Assembly: GCA_028564925.1 (NCBI GenBank)
Contig: CM053033.1
Coordinates: 112,839,252 to 112,903,251, forward strand
Length of the DNA: 64,000 nt
Direction: 5' to 3'
Source: Lithobates sylvaticus
Taxonomy: Eukaryota > Chordata > Amphibia > Anura > Ranidae
Numbering within the stretch: the stretch's first letter is position 1; the number at the start of each line of letters is the position of its first letter. The position numbers and the translations under genes are program-made. This document shows, in pieces, positions 11,490 through 22,079 of this stretch. The notes under the pieces were generated by a model. The model made no database searches. It worked only from the letters and a program-made list of their open reading frames with translations, and was not told where the DNA came from.

Positions 11490-12190
11490 ATGAAGCTCAT
11501 GGTAACAAAATTAATAGAGTGGTGGATAGTAAAATATTTAATAAAACATAGAGACATGTTTACATACATTGTATTTCATATACAAAGAAATGCACACTTC
11601 CATGGTGCCAATTTCTAAAACGGTAATATCTGGTAGTAACATATTTATAAACATTAATCACATCATAAGATTAAGGAGTCCACCAATATTCATGATTGAT
11701 TACACAATTGAAAAATAGCATCTGCACAGTCTATGGTCTTTCTTATCCCTGTCACAATAAAAATTGTATACATGGGCACATATCTTAGTGGGCGTGTAGA
11801 TGAGGTTACACAACATCTGGTAGCTTGACGCGTTTCACAGCTTTAAGCCGCTCTTCAGGAGCAGACGTGATGTATCTGCAATGGGAGAGTACAACAACTA
11901 AGTAAACTAGCTTGTATCAATATAGGGGAGGATAGATAGAACCCCCCACACCACCCCCCCTCCATTTGAAACAAGATCACTTACAGGTATATGTGCATTT
12001 ACTGGCATCAGTATCGGAAGCTGAGGGGGCATGTTCAGCTGCGGTCTGTAATGGGTGTTGATGTCCTCGGGTGGCTCACGGTCCTTGACATCGTGCCAGT
12101 AAATGCACATATGCCTGTAAGTGATCTTGTACATATATGCACATATACTTTTACTTTATTCTTTCACACTATATTTATGCTGTGGCTTTG
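11490..12190 (-). mobile_element. Retroelement-like relic with hammerhead-type motif
   Basis: On the minus strand this region contains the hammerhead-like segment described at 11827-11858. Related repeats are at 38990-39238, 43371-43698 and 53000-53665; most of these carry a GAAA-containing motif followed by AATAAA within about 150 bp. An inverted repeat (11974-12006 against 12093-12125, sharing GATCACTTACAGG and TGCATTTACTGGCA) lies beside it. No reverse transcriptase was seen. The class is uncertain: a Penelope-like or SINE-like origin is a guess based on the known association of hammerheads with such elements. Confidence 0.4.
11827..11858 (-). ncRNA. Hammerhead-ribozyme-like motif
   Basis: Read on the minus strand the order is CTGAAGA, then a 15-nt segment that can pair as a six-base stem (with two G-U pairs) and a TAA loop, then GAAAC, GC, GTC. 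This fits the hammerhead core CTGANGA-stem II-GAAA plus a GTC cleavage triplet with a minimal helix III. Helix I is weak: three pairs after one mismatch. It may be a decayed ribozyme or a chance match. Confidence 0.45.
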
Positions 12191-13218
12191 AGGAGTTAAA
12201 GTGGGTTGCCCAATCAGGAAATGGCCAGTCAAGCAATGAACTGGGCAGTAGTTGAATTTTGGAAATTTTGGAAAGGACAGTTGAGTGTGGATTTCACTCA
12301 TGTTTGTATCTACTGTTCATAATCTGGTGTAAAGTTAGACTGCCTTCAGAATTGAAAACTAAGACTTGAAATGCATTCAGTAAATAAAGACTACTTACTC
12401 GGGTTTTCATGCATTGCTTTAGTGCACCTCATCCCTTTCATTTAGAACCCCTTAACTTGACCTATGTGCACTCCCGGAAGTTATTCTTATGCCGCGTACA
12501 CACGTGCGGACTTTTGCCGGCGGACCTAGTCCAGCGGACAATCCCGCGGGACTTTCCAGCTGGGTCCGCTGGACTTTCCGAGCGTGTGGACTTGCCCACA
12601 CACGCACGGACTTCTCCAGCGGATAATCCGCCGGCCAAAAGTCCGCGGGACTTTTGAAAATGAACGGACTTGCCCACACACGGAGCAGTCCGTTCATTTC
12701 GAACGTAACTTCAGGTTACGTAGCTAGCGTAGGCAGTAATTGCCGCCGCGCTAGTTCCGCAAGCTGGCATGGATTTAAAGGGAATCCCCACGCCGAAAAA
12801 ACGGCGTGGGGGTTCCCCCCAAATCCAAGTCAGACCCTCATCCGAGCACGCAGCCTGGCAGGCCAGGAAAGGGGTGGGGACGAACGAGCGCCCCCCCCCT
12901 CCTGAGCCGTACCAGGCCGCGTGCCCTCAACATGGGGGGTGCCCTGGGGAAAGGGGGGCCGTGCGGCCCCCCCCACCCCAAAGCACCTTGTCCCCATGTT
13001 GATGAGGACAAGGGCCTCTTCCCGACAACCCTGGCCGTTGGTTGTCGGGGTCTGCGGGCGGGGGCTTATCGGAATCTGGGAGCCCCCTTTAATAAGGGGG
13101 CCCCCAGATTCCGGCCCCCCACCCTATGTGAATGAGTATGGGGTACGATGTACCCCTACCCATTCACCTAAGGTGTAAAATGTAAAGTACAAAAACACAC
13201 ACACTTTTGAAAAAATAT

Positions 13219-13224
13219 TTTATT
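13219..13224 (-). terminator. Poly(A) signal in the left arm of the palindrome
   Basis: AATAAA on the minus strand is followed by a GT-rich run (AGTGTGTGTGTTTTTG), the usual cleavage and polyadenylation context. It lies about 320 bp downstream of the minus-strand TATA box. The equivalent part of the right arm is deleted. Confidence 0.5.
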
Positions 13225-13542
13225 GCACTGCTCCGGGGGTCTTCTTCCGTCTTTGGGGTCTTCTCGCCGGACTCCTCCGCTCTCTTCTGCTCTTTTACCT
13301 AGCTCTTTCACGAGCGGGGGGAGTCCGGCTACCTTCTTCGCCGTCGCCGCCGTCGTCGTCTGGGGGTCTCGATCCGCCTTCGGGGGTCTTCCGGGGGTCT
13401 CTTCTGTTCTTGCGGCGGTCGTCGTCTTCCGCGCCGCCGGCGCCGCCTTCTTCTTCTTCTTGTCCTTCTTGTTCTTCTTCTTCTTCCGATGTTGACCCGT
13501 CGCTGTCTCTGCCCGGAATGCCTGTGCCGCTCTGCGCTCGGA

Positions 13543-13708
13543 CTTATATAGGGACATGGGGGACAGGGTCACATGTTCATGTCACATGGTGACCCCGCCC
13601 CCTTGCGATGTCACAGTCCCAGCATCCTCCGGGACTGTGACAACACAAGGGGGCGGGGTCACCATGTGACATGTGCATGTGACCCTGTCCCCCATGTCCC
13701 TATATAAG
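13543..13708. promoter_or_regulatory. Mirror-image divergent promoter-like core
   Basis: TATATAAG occurs on the plus strand at 13701-13708 and on the minus strand at 13543-13550. Each has a GC box about 45-50 bp upstream (GGGGGCGGGG at 13649-13658; CCCCGCCCC at 13593-13601) and CACATGTG-like E-box sequences between. This is the classic spacing of Pol II promoters, here facing outwards from the palindrome centre. Activity is inferred, not shown. Confidence 0.55.
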
Positions 13709-14695
13709 TCCGAGCGCAGAGCGGCACAGGCATTCCGGGCAGAGACAGCGACGGGTCAACATCGGAAGAAGAAGAAGAAGAAGGCGGCGCCGGCGGCGCG
13801 GAAGACGACGACCGCCGCAAGAACAGAAGAGACCCCCGGAAGACCCCCGAAGGCGGATCGAGACCCCCAGACGACGACGGGGACAAGGTGCTTTGGGGTG
13901 GGGGGGCCGCAAGGCCCCCCTTTCCCCAGGGCACCCCCCATGTTGAGGGCACGCGGCCTGGTACGGCTCAGGAGGGGGGGGGGGCGCTCGTTCGTCCCCA
14001 CCCCTTTCCTGGCCTGCCAGGCTGCGTGCTCGGATGAGGGTCTGACATGGATTTGGGGGGAACCCCCACGCCGTTTTTTCGGCGTGGGGATTCCCTTTAA
14101 ATCCATGCCAGGTCACGGAGCTAGCGCGGCGGCAGTAACTGCCTACGCTTGCTACGTAACCTGAAGTCACGTGCTAAATGAACGGACTTGCCGATGAGCG
14201 GCAAGTCCGTTCATTTCAAAAGTCCCGCGGACTTGCCCACTAACGGCGGGATTGTCCGCTGGACTGCCAAGTCCAGCGGATAATTTTAAAACAAAACTTA
14301 AAACTTTGGTCCGCCGGACTTTGGCGCCAAAAAGTCCGCCGGCGCCCACACACGAGGGGATTATCCGCTGGACTTCCAGTCCAGAGGATAATCCCGCGGG
14401 ATTGTCCCTTCGTGTGTACGCGGCATAAAGCACACCCATTTGCACGTTCCTTACATATCTCAATATATTAAATAGGCTAAAAGTCCCACAACCAGTAATT
14501 AGATCCAACCATTGCTTGAAGGGATTGAATATGACTGGTGAAGTATGAAGCAGAAAGAAGTTAGAAGGTAGTCAACATGGGACCTAACACAAGAGTGAAA
14601 TCCTGTCTGGAATATTGATGTTGTATGTGCCAGAGAATGCGAATTAAGGTGTACTGGGTAGACTTGCTGATTTAGCACAGAAACTGTGTTTGTTA

Positions 14696-15125
14696 GGCCC
14701 CTTTCACACTGGGGCGGTTTGCAAGCGCTATTGCGCTAAGAATAGCGCCTGCAAACCGACCCGAAACAGCTGTTGCTGTTCCTTCAGTGTGAAAGCCCGA
14801 GGGCTTTCACACTGAAGCGGTGCGCTTGCAGGACGCTCAAAAATGTCCTGCAAGCCACATCTTTGGCTCGCTATAGGAGCGGTATATTTACCGCTCCTAT
14901 AGCGCCCGGTCCCATTGAAAACAATGGGGGAGCGCGCCGAACCCGCCCGCAAAACGCCGCAATAGCGGCGGTTTGCGGGCGGTATTGACCCTTTTTCGGC
15001 CGCTCGCGGGGGGTAAAAACACCCCGCGAGCGGCCGCAATGCGCCGCTAAAACGCCGGTAAAGCGGCGCTAAATATAGCGCTGCTTTACCGCCAGCGCCC
15101 CCACCGCTCCAGTGTGAAAGTAGCC
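14696..15125. mobile_element. GGCCCCTTTCACACTGGGG-type MITE, copy 1
   Basis: It starts GGCCCCTTTCACACTGGGG and ends CCAGTGTGAAAGTAGCC, flanked by TTA on each side (14693-14695 and 15126-15128). The interior is a series of short hairpins (CGCTATTGCGC, GCGAGCGGCCG) and is GC-rich. It is non-coding. Confidence 0.82.
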
Positions 15126-15988
15126 TTATAGAAGGTTACTGGGTGATTTCACTCATTCCCAAGAACTGTTCCGTAAAATGTCAAGGTGGATTCATTTGGG
15201 ATCTTTAAGCTTCCAACTTCTTATTACTACAATAAAACCTATGAGGGTGGTCAGACGTGTATTCTTGATCAGATTGCATCGATAAAACAGGATTGGATAG
15301 TGGGCTCAGAAATATGACAGCTTGGCTGACTATTATATTTTTTGTTATGCAGTAGAATGAGAAAGAAGGTGCTGGAAGCTGCTGGTGTCACCTAGCTCCC
15401 TCTATCTGCAGCCAACCTGAAGGGTTGGGGTATCCCTTACACTTGAGATTGTCCCTGAAAATGACACCTGTTCCTTGAGTTTTAAAAACTAAATCCTAAT
15501 ACCACAATTGGTCTAAAAGAAGGCAAAAAAAAACCTATAAATCCTGATTCAACTTGCTTCAATGGGTAAAAATGTCCTTCTTAGGCCATATAGCAGGCAA
15601 AAGTCATGCAGAACCTGCCTAATGACGTTCCTGGGACCCGCTGTCAGTGTGTACAGATGGCCATTGAGATTCATTCAAAGAGACAGCTGTACGTAGCTGT
15701 GCCCCAATGGTTGGGTAAAATACCGGCATGTGCACTGACGCTCCGAATGTAGATGGAGTATGTTCGGAGCATATGTCAGTGCGTATGTGTGTATTGCCGT
15801 ATCTTCTAATGCATCTCAATGGGCGGAAATTACAAATACTCTGCACACTGTATGGCCGTATGCATGAATCCTTATAAATGTTAGCAGCCCTTTATATTTA
15901 GAAATACAGCCAGCGCCTTTTTTGACGCAATCAACTGGGTCAGCTATAACCAGATTCTGGGGAGAACAACTTCACAGCTCTTACAGTA

Positions 15989-16394
15989 AGACTACTTTTA
16001 CACTGAAAGTGCCAGCTATTAGCGCTAAAGCGCTGTTTGCTTTAGCGCTGTTTAAGCGGCATCTTTGCGCTACTTTGTGGCCACTAGTGCGGTGCTTTTA
16101 ACCCCCCCAAAAAAGTTAAAAACTCCCGGTTTGTTGCGCTTTTAAATCACTTTTAAGGCGCTTGGAAAGCGCTGCCCATTCATTCCAATGGGCAGGACAT
16201 TTTGGGAGCGCTAAATACAGCACTCCCAACCTGCCCCAAAGATGCTGCTTGCATGACTTTTCCGAATGGCCTGCAAGTGCACCCCCCCAGTGTGAAAGAC
16301 ACACTGGACTGAATGGGAGGCGGTTTTCAAGCGCTTTGCAGAGGCTATTTCTTGCGCTAAAGCGCCTGAAAACCGCCCCAGTGTGAAAGGGGTC
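15989..16394. mobile_element. GGCCCCTTTCACACTGGGG-type MITE, copy 2 (older)
   Basis: It begins GACTACTTTTACACTGAAAG and ends GCCCCAGTGTGAAAGGGGTC, with AGCGCTAAAGCGCT-type internal hairpins. The left end is more decayed than in copy 1 and no clear target duplication remains. Confidence 0.7.
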
Positions 16395-17039
16395 CAAAAA
16401 ATGCTTTCCATATGCAGAGGTTAAACCTCCTTTCCTCCAGCCACAAGAGTGCCCTTATGTCTTTAGTAGTCCTGATTAGTAAGATCCATCTGGACCCTAA
16501 GGTACTTGGTATGGGACTTTGAGTTGAAATACGATTATAACAGATTTACCCACCACTCTTACCGTTTACATCACCAAGCCCTGTTTGATGATAAAATAGC
16601 CATAAATATTAGAAGGCATTTGAGTGTGCAAGTACTTCCATTGAATGACCACTTGAATCTGCTAACTATAAATGTTCAAAGAGCAGAAATCATGCAGGTG
16701 TCTCCATCCAAACAGCTACTCTACTATTTCCTAGATAGCTGTGTCTGATTACCTTCATGCAGTTGCAATCCTCTTTTTGTGTGTATAATGATTTAAATAA
16801 TAATAATAAAAAGTTGTCTTTTTGGAAAAAAACATTTGATGAGAAAACTCCAAGTGGGAAGAAAAGACGTGGTATCTGCACAGAACTCTGCAACCCTTTG
16901 ACAGTCGTCTAGATATCAAATCTTTCTTCCTAACAGCCAAAATCTCATTGTTTTCTGCCTCCGAACAATAGATCCTCTAAGTTGCGTTCCCTTTGAAAAA
17001 GCCCCTACAAGCAATGATTTTTAAAACGATGCCTTGCAG

Positions 17040-18320
17040 CTGCCAGCAAGCCCGCCACCCGGCTACAAACATATAGTAACTTATTTACACGTGGCATTGT
17101 GGTGACTCATGGCATTGTTACGGAATACCCCTAGGAAATTAAAATCCGGTCATCATCTCATAAGAGGACAATGACAGTCCCATTCAGCTTAGTCCATCAG
17201 ACTCTCTATTCAAACCTCACTTCATTTATTTGAAGTTCTAATCTAATTATTGACTATTTGAAACCTATAAGCTGCGGATCAGGGAGCAGAGCGCAAAAAG
17301 TGACGAGCGGGATCCAGTCCACATGGTAGGAAGAAAAAAAAAAAACAAAAAAAAAAAAACCCTTTAAATATAAATAGGATCTCCAGATTGACGAAGGGGG
17401 CTTAAAGTTCATTATTGCAAAGAATTACATTTAATAGCAAAAAGAGAGTGAAAGTGGTCTGTTAAGAGTTGATTGGCAGTGAATAGTGCAATCAATGCTA
17501 ATAGGGGGAACAGATGGGGAAAGATTAAGTAGCAAACCCAGGGCCCAGCTCTTCTTTGTGGTAGAACAACTCCTTGTCAGATTGCTAATACATTTATTGC
17601 TCATTTCAGTTTGAAAAAGAATAATAACCTCATTCTTTTCATAGTCTGTCCTCTCCCTCCCACCCGTAGCCTTTTCCATACTGAAATCCCCCCCCCTCCC
17701 CATTGCTCTCCCCCTCTGCCCCAATCCGATCACCACACCCTGTTTTGTGCAAGGTGTAATAATTAATTCATAGGGTCTCCTTTTGGCCGGGCGGATTTAA
17801 CTTCTCGCTGATGAGAGCAGACCCCTCTTTTTTTTTTTTTTCCTGAGCCGTGACAGCCACAGAACTTGCTTGGCGCCCTTTGAAACAGACATTATGGGAG
17901 GGTGGGCAGCCAAAGCCTTTACCATGCAATTGGGCCACCAGCTCCCCCCCTCCTTCCCCTCGTTCCCATTTGTCAGGCTCAAATCTCAGAGTGGTGGGAC
18001 AGAAGGTGCTCGGCCATAAGACAAAGGCAGAGCGTGAAATGTAATTAGCAATGGTGCTGGTTGCAATTTCACAGTGTATGAAATGAAAAGACAGGGCGAC
18101 AGAGGAGACAGCAGTGGGGTGGGGGGCTTATTTTTATTGCCGTTTTCTATTTTGGCCCTGAATATGTCCCCTGCTCCCCACCCTCCAGCACCTCCTGATA
18201 CTTAAGAAGTTACTTAGAGTTCATAACTGTCTCATCCATTTAATGCGTGTGTTGTGTTAGAAGCTCCTTTACACTCGCTGGAAAGTGCTCGGTTCCCCAC
18301 GGGGTTCCTATGTCTATGTT
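17040..18320. other. Unique-looking block before the exon, candidate conserved DNA
   Basis: About 1.3 kb has no transposon signatures apart from short homopolymers (17330-17360 A-rich, 17829-17841 T). Segments at 17080-17260 and 17860-18100 have balanced composition, with TAATTAGCAATGG and CATGCAATTGGGCC words of the kind common in vertebrate enhancers. Function is not shown by the sequence. Confidence 0.3.
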
Positions 18321-18383
18321 CCCCCCCCCCCCCCCCTTCATTGAGTGCCCACATGTTATGTCTGTGCTTGTCTTTTGTTACAG

Positions 18384-18468
18384 GTGTCCCCGTGCAAGTC
18401 ACCAACACTAAGGATGGTACGCGGCATCAGAGTGCGTTGGAGCTATTCTCTTATCTCAACGAAGTGGC
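18384..18468 (+). CDS. ASS1: ASS1 internal exon (about residues 230-258)
   Basis: This 85-bp exon completes the split glycine codon and reads [20 protein letters not shown] and YLNEV, ending two bases into an alanine codon. Acceptor TTACAG and donor GTAAGT are consensus. The segment is part of the synthetase core of argininosuccinate synthase. Six of 29 residues differ from human as recalled. The frame joins exactly to the exon at 30799. A hAT-like fold-back begins about 75 bp downstream of the donor. Confidence 0.96.
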
Positions 18469-18544
18469 GTAAGTTTCTTTGGGTCTGGCTACCACATCAC
18501 AGCACAATAAAGGCACAATTTATATATCTCCTATATAGTATATA

Positions 18545-19122
18545 CCAGCCTTTCTCAACCTTTTTATCTTTGAGGAACCCATGAAATCATTTTCAGGTCT
18601 CGGGGAAACCCCTATTAAAAACAATTTCTTTCGGGAGGGGGGTCAGTGTAAAAAAATACCCCTTACATTGGTGGTCAGTAAGAAGAATGCAACCCTTACA
18701 GACAGCTAAAAAAACATTGGTGTTGATGACTCTGCCAAGTGGTATTGGCCCCCAAACTCTGCAGGCACTATCCGATGGGAGGTCTATCAGCCACAGCCCA
18801 AGAAACCCCTAGCCTTCTGGAGGAACCGTAGTGCTCCATCGAACCCCGGTTAAGAATGGTCGGCATATAGTATATAACTTAGCATGATTAAGGGTGCAGT
18901 TCTCCAGTTCTTTATCATGCTTAGTTATATACTATATGCCAACCATTCTTAACTGGGGTTCCGTGGAGCGCTACGGTTCCTCCAGAGGATGGTAGGGGTT
19001 CCTTGGGCTGTGGCTGATAGACCTCCCATCGGATAGTGCCTGCAGAGTTTGGGGGCCAATACCACTTGGCAGAGTCATCAACACCAATGTTTTTTTAGTT
19101 GTCTGTAAGGGTTTACAACCAC
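18545..19122. mobile_element. hAT-like element and an inverted partial second copy (fold-back)
   Basis: 18545-18865 runs from CCAGCCTTTCTCAACCTTTT to GGTTAAGAATGGTCGGC, the ends of a hAT-like non-autonomous element. 18918-19122 is the reverse complement of about 18695-18890, sharing CTCCCATCGGATAGTGCCTG and TTGGGCTGTGGCTGATAG. The short spacer holds AGGGTGCAGTTCTCCAGTTC, repeated just outside at 19129. No transposase is present. Confidence 0.7.
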
Positions 19123-19204
19123 TTTTAAGGGTGCAGTTCTCCAGTTCTTTAAGTGGTTGTATGCATACTAGGTCATTATGCCTTTGTCTTGCAGGTGTTA
19201 GTTT

Positions 19205-20230
19205 ATTTATTTTTTTAAAGTGGGTTTATAACCACTTTAACCCCTTGGAGCCAGCCCTTTAAGGAGTTCATGATGCTGGGAGGTGGGGTTTATAACCATG
19301 TGACCACCAAGATTGGCTGTCATGGCGGTCACATGATTGGAGAGCTCCCAATCGCAATTTTTCTGTTAGCTGTTGGTAACTGTGCCGGGAACACACAGTG
19401 GGCGCACTCCCTGCACAGCTGTATTCCACCAATCCGTGCAAATATGTGGCTGCCTGGGGCCAAGGCCCACCCGCCAAGAAACCGCATATTTGCATGCGAC
19501 TTGTGCCAACGGGTTAAGGTATAACTAAACGCAAAACCTTTTTTCGTTTTTGTTTTAGACAGAGTGGAGAGGGATTAGAACACCTGTCAGGTTTTTATTG
19601 CTGTCTGTTCCCCCCTTACGGAGATTCATCATCTCTATTTGTCCTGGTAACCATTATCGTTGAAAGTGAAAGTAAAAGAAATCTCACATTTTGGGTCCCT
19701 AAAAGTAATAGAGGGGAAATCTTCCAATGGTGACACTAATTCTGGTGACCTAGGGGTCCCCCAGGGATTCCCTTAATTTGCAGGGGTTTCCTCTCACTTC
19801 CTGTTTAGCTATGGGACAGGAAGCTGTGGGAAATCTCTGCAATGGGACACAGATGGTGGAGAAAAAAATAAATCTGACAGGGGTTATAACCCTCCCTTAC
19901 TCTATCCAAAATTGTAAAGTTTTGCCTATAGTTCTATAAGGGATCTTTCCAATTTACATGGATATCAAAGAGTGGGCAAGTGCTAGAACTTCTGTCAGGT
20001 CTTTATTGCTGTCCTATTGGGACCTTCTCTATTTGTCCAGGTGACGATTTTCATAAGGAAAAAAAAAAATCAATGGGAAAAGTAAAATGTTACAGCTGTC
20101 AATGGAATGGGAGTAATGTAGTAATTGGGGACACCTGTGTATAAGAGGGAATGATCTATTTCCTTTTGCTTCCCCACCAAGAATGAGCAATAAAAACTTC
20201 TTTGTGATGTACAGATAAGAAAAGTAGCTT
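19205..20230. repeat. Dispersed repeat with TTTATTGCTGTC motifs
   Basis: The block begins with AAAGTGGGTTTATAACCAC and contains two related passages (CACCTGTCAGGTTTTTATTG near 19580 and CTTCTGTCAGGTCTTTATTG near 19990). The style suggests an old duplicated non-autonomous element, but clear ends were not found. Confidence 0.4.
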
Positions 20231-21136
20231 TTTGCTATATATGCTCTTTAAAGCTGAACTCCAGCCTTTAGTCTTGCACAGTTGTACATCCTCCTTGCCT
20301 GAACTGAAAGAACTTGCTTGGATTTCACTGCACACTGCAAGCTTCTTACAGTGTGCATTAGAAGATGCAGTAAGTCAGAGAGAGGGCATCTAGCATTATC
20401 TAGTGTTTTTCCTTGCTGGCCTCTACTGTCCTGGCCCACCAGTTTCATAAATTGGATTTTCCATGATGGAAGCTCAGCATCACATGTAAGCAATATCTAG
20501 GGTGGTCTACTGTTTTCCAAAAGCTATGTACAGGCCCTCCCACCAGCCATGTTCTGCCTGCCCTGTGCAGAGAAGCATAGAGACCCAGTGATGACAATAC
20601 TGGGTCTAAAATAAGGTATGCAATGAGAATTTTTTCATTAGCTTGTTGGTGGGGGCGGGGGGAGGGTAAGGAGGAAACAGAGAAATATAAGCAGATTCAA
20701 CTTCAGCTTTAAAGTCTAACTCTGGCTTTGCTATCAATTTAAATAGTTTGATGCCAAGCTGGTCCAAACGATTTCCTTTACTAATAGATTCACTTGCCTT
20801 TAGTACTGGAGCGACTCGCTCATCACCACCACAATTCACAGAACGCCATGTTAACACATAGCATTGTCTGATTCGCTGAGGTGGAGAAGAGGAGAGGTGA
20901 TGTCATATTCTCTACCTCGTCCAATCAGCTAATGCCTTATATTCATTCACAAAAATACCAGGTGTTCTATGAATGGCGGCAGTGCCATGCGAGGGACCCC
21001 CTGTGGTCAGTCTGCAGTGGGGCAGTGAACCTGAGCAGGACGCAGAAAGTAGTGCCTACCACCACAGGTATTGTCGGCTTCCACAACTGACCCTCAGGTA
21101 TGGGATATGGATACTTACACTGCGGAAAGGTGGACC

Positions 21137-21773
21137 AGGTTGAGGTCAGGACTCTGTGCAGGCCAGTCAAGTTCCTCCACCCCAAATTCACTCATCCATG
21201 TCTTTATGGACCTTGCTTTGTGCACTGGTGCTCAGTCATGTTGGAACAGGAAGGGGCCATCCCCAAAATGTTCCCACAAAGTTGGGAGCATGAAATTGTC
21301 CAAAATGTTTTGGTATACTGACGCCTTAAAAGTTCCCTTCACTGGAACTAATGGGCCAAACCCAACCCCTGAAAAAACAACCCCACACCATAATCCCCCT
21401 CCACCAAATGATTTGGACCAGTGCACAAAGCAAGGTCCATAAAGACCTGGATGAGCGAGTTTGGGGTGGAGGAACTTGACTGGCCTGGACAGAGTCCTGA
21501 CCTCAACCTTTGGGATTAATTAGAGCGGAGACTGTGAGCCAGGCCTTCTCGTCCACAACAGTGCCTGACCTCACAAATGCGCTTCTGGAAGAATGGTCAA
21601 ACATTCCCATAGACACACTCCTAAACTTGTGGACAGCCTTCCCAGAAGAGTTGAAGCTGTTATAGCTGCAAAGGGTGGGCCAACTCAATATTGAACCCTA
21701 CGGACTAAGACACCATTACAGTTCATGTGTGTGTAAAGGCAGGTGTCCAAATACTTTTGACAATACAGTGTAT
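21137..21773. mobile_element. Tc1-like fold-back, copy a (left end missing)
   Basis: The left part (21137-21226) is antisense and the right part (21420-21773) sense to the same 3' transposase region, so the element folds back. The loop (about 21226-21420) is antisense and reads, on the minus strand, LVPVKGTFKASVYQ and FGDGPFLFQHD, the central Tc1 transposase with its catalytic Asp. The right terminus is the usual CAATACTTTTGACAATACAG. It has lost its left end and its frames are broken. Confidence 0.8.
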
Positions 21774-22030
21774 GTATATGAGCAAAAACAAGTTGGGTAA
21801 TGCAAACATTCTTATTTAAAGCCTTTCTGGAAAATTATAAATTCTAAAATTTACCTTCAGGAATTGTATAGATTGCATACTTGCATAGTTCCAGCTTGGC
21901 ACAATGTAAGCATGTATATCCTAAATTTGATGGCCACTGGGGAACCTAGAAATCACTGTAGTAGTAGCGCTACAACAGTGATATCTGCAATCTTATAGGT
22001 CCTGTTGGTGTTGTGTCAGTGGCTTCCTCC

Positions 22031-22079
22031 ACGTAAGTGTAAAGGCAGGCGTCTCAATACTTTTGACAGTATAGTGTAT
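22031..22079 (+). mobile_element. Tc1 terminal fragment
   Basis: GTGTAAAGGCAGGCGTCTC followed by AATACTTTTGACAGTATAG matches the right terminus of the Tc1 fold-back family. No further part of the element is seen here. Confidence 0.75.

Larger units (their letters stand above)
12490..14425. mobile_element. Giant palindromic Harbinger-like element (1.94 kb)
   Basis: The termini are TGCCGCGTACACACG and its reverse complement, flanked by TTA on the left and TAA on the right. The arms mirror each other around about 13627. The left arm is about 1.14 kb and the right about 0.80 kb; the right arm lacks roughly 340 bp that the left has (about 12989-13335). Outside that gap the arms look about 95% identical, including runs of CpG, so the element is young or its arms have been homogenised. 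It is strikingly GC-rich against the AT-rich intron. No transposase was found. Open frames such as 13168-13572 (minus) and 13673-14164 (plus), both containing MSLYKSERRAAQ, start upstream of the TATA boxes and have no known domain. Confidence 0.85.
10705..18383 (+). other. ASS1: ASS1 intron (7.68 kb)
   Basis: It separates the exons at 10614 and 18384, with donor GTAAGC and acceptor TTTTGTTACAG. Unlisted gaps: 10705-11065 nothing seen; 11231-11490 A/T-rich with no element identified; 12190-12489 nothing; 14430-14692 nothing; 15129-15988 a CATACGGCCATAC-like scrap only; 16395-17040 nothing. A run of 16 C at 18321-18336 lies upstream of the acceptor. Confidence 0.93.

Noticed and set aside
13168-14164. 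Lysine-rich protein frames in both arms of the giant palindrome
   Set aside because: The possible start codons lie upstream of or within the TATA boxes, the lysine run comes from GAA/AAG triplets, and the right copy runs into unrelated sequence. It is more likely a non-coding promoter region.
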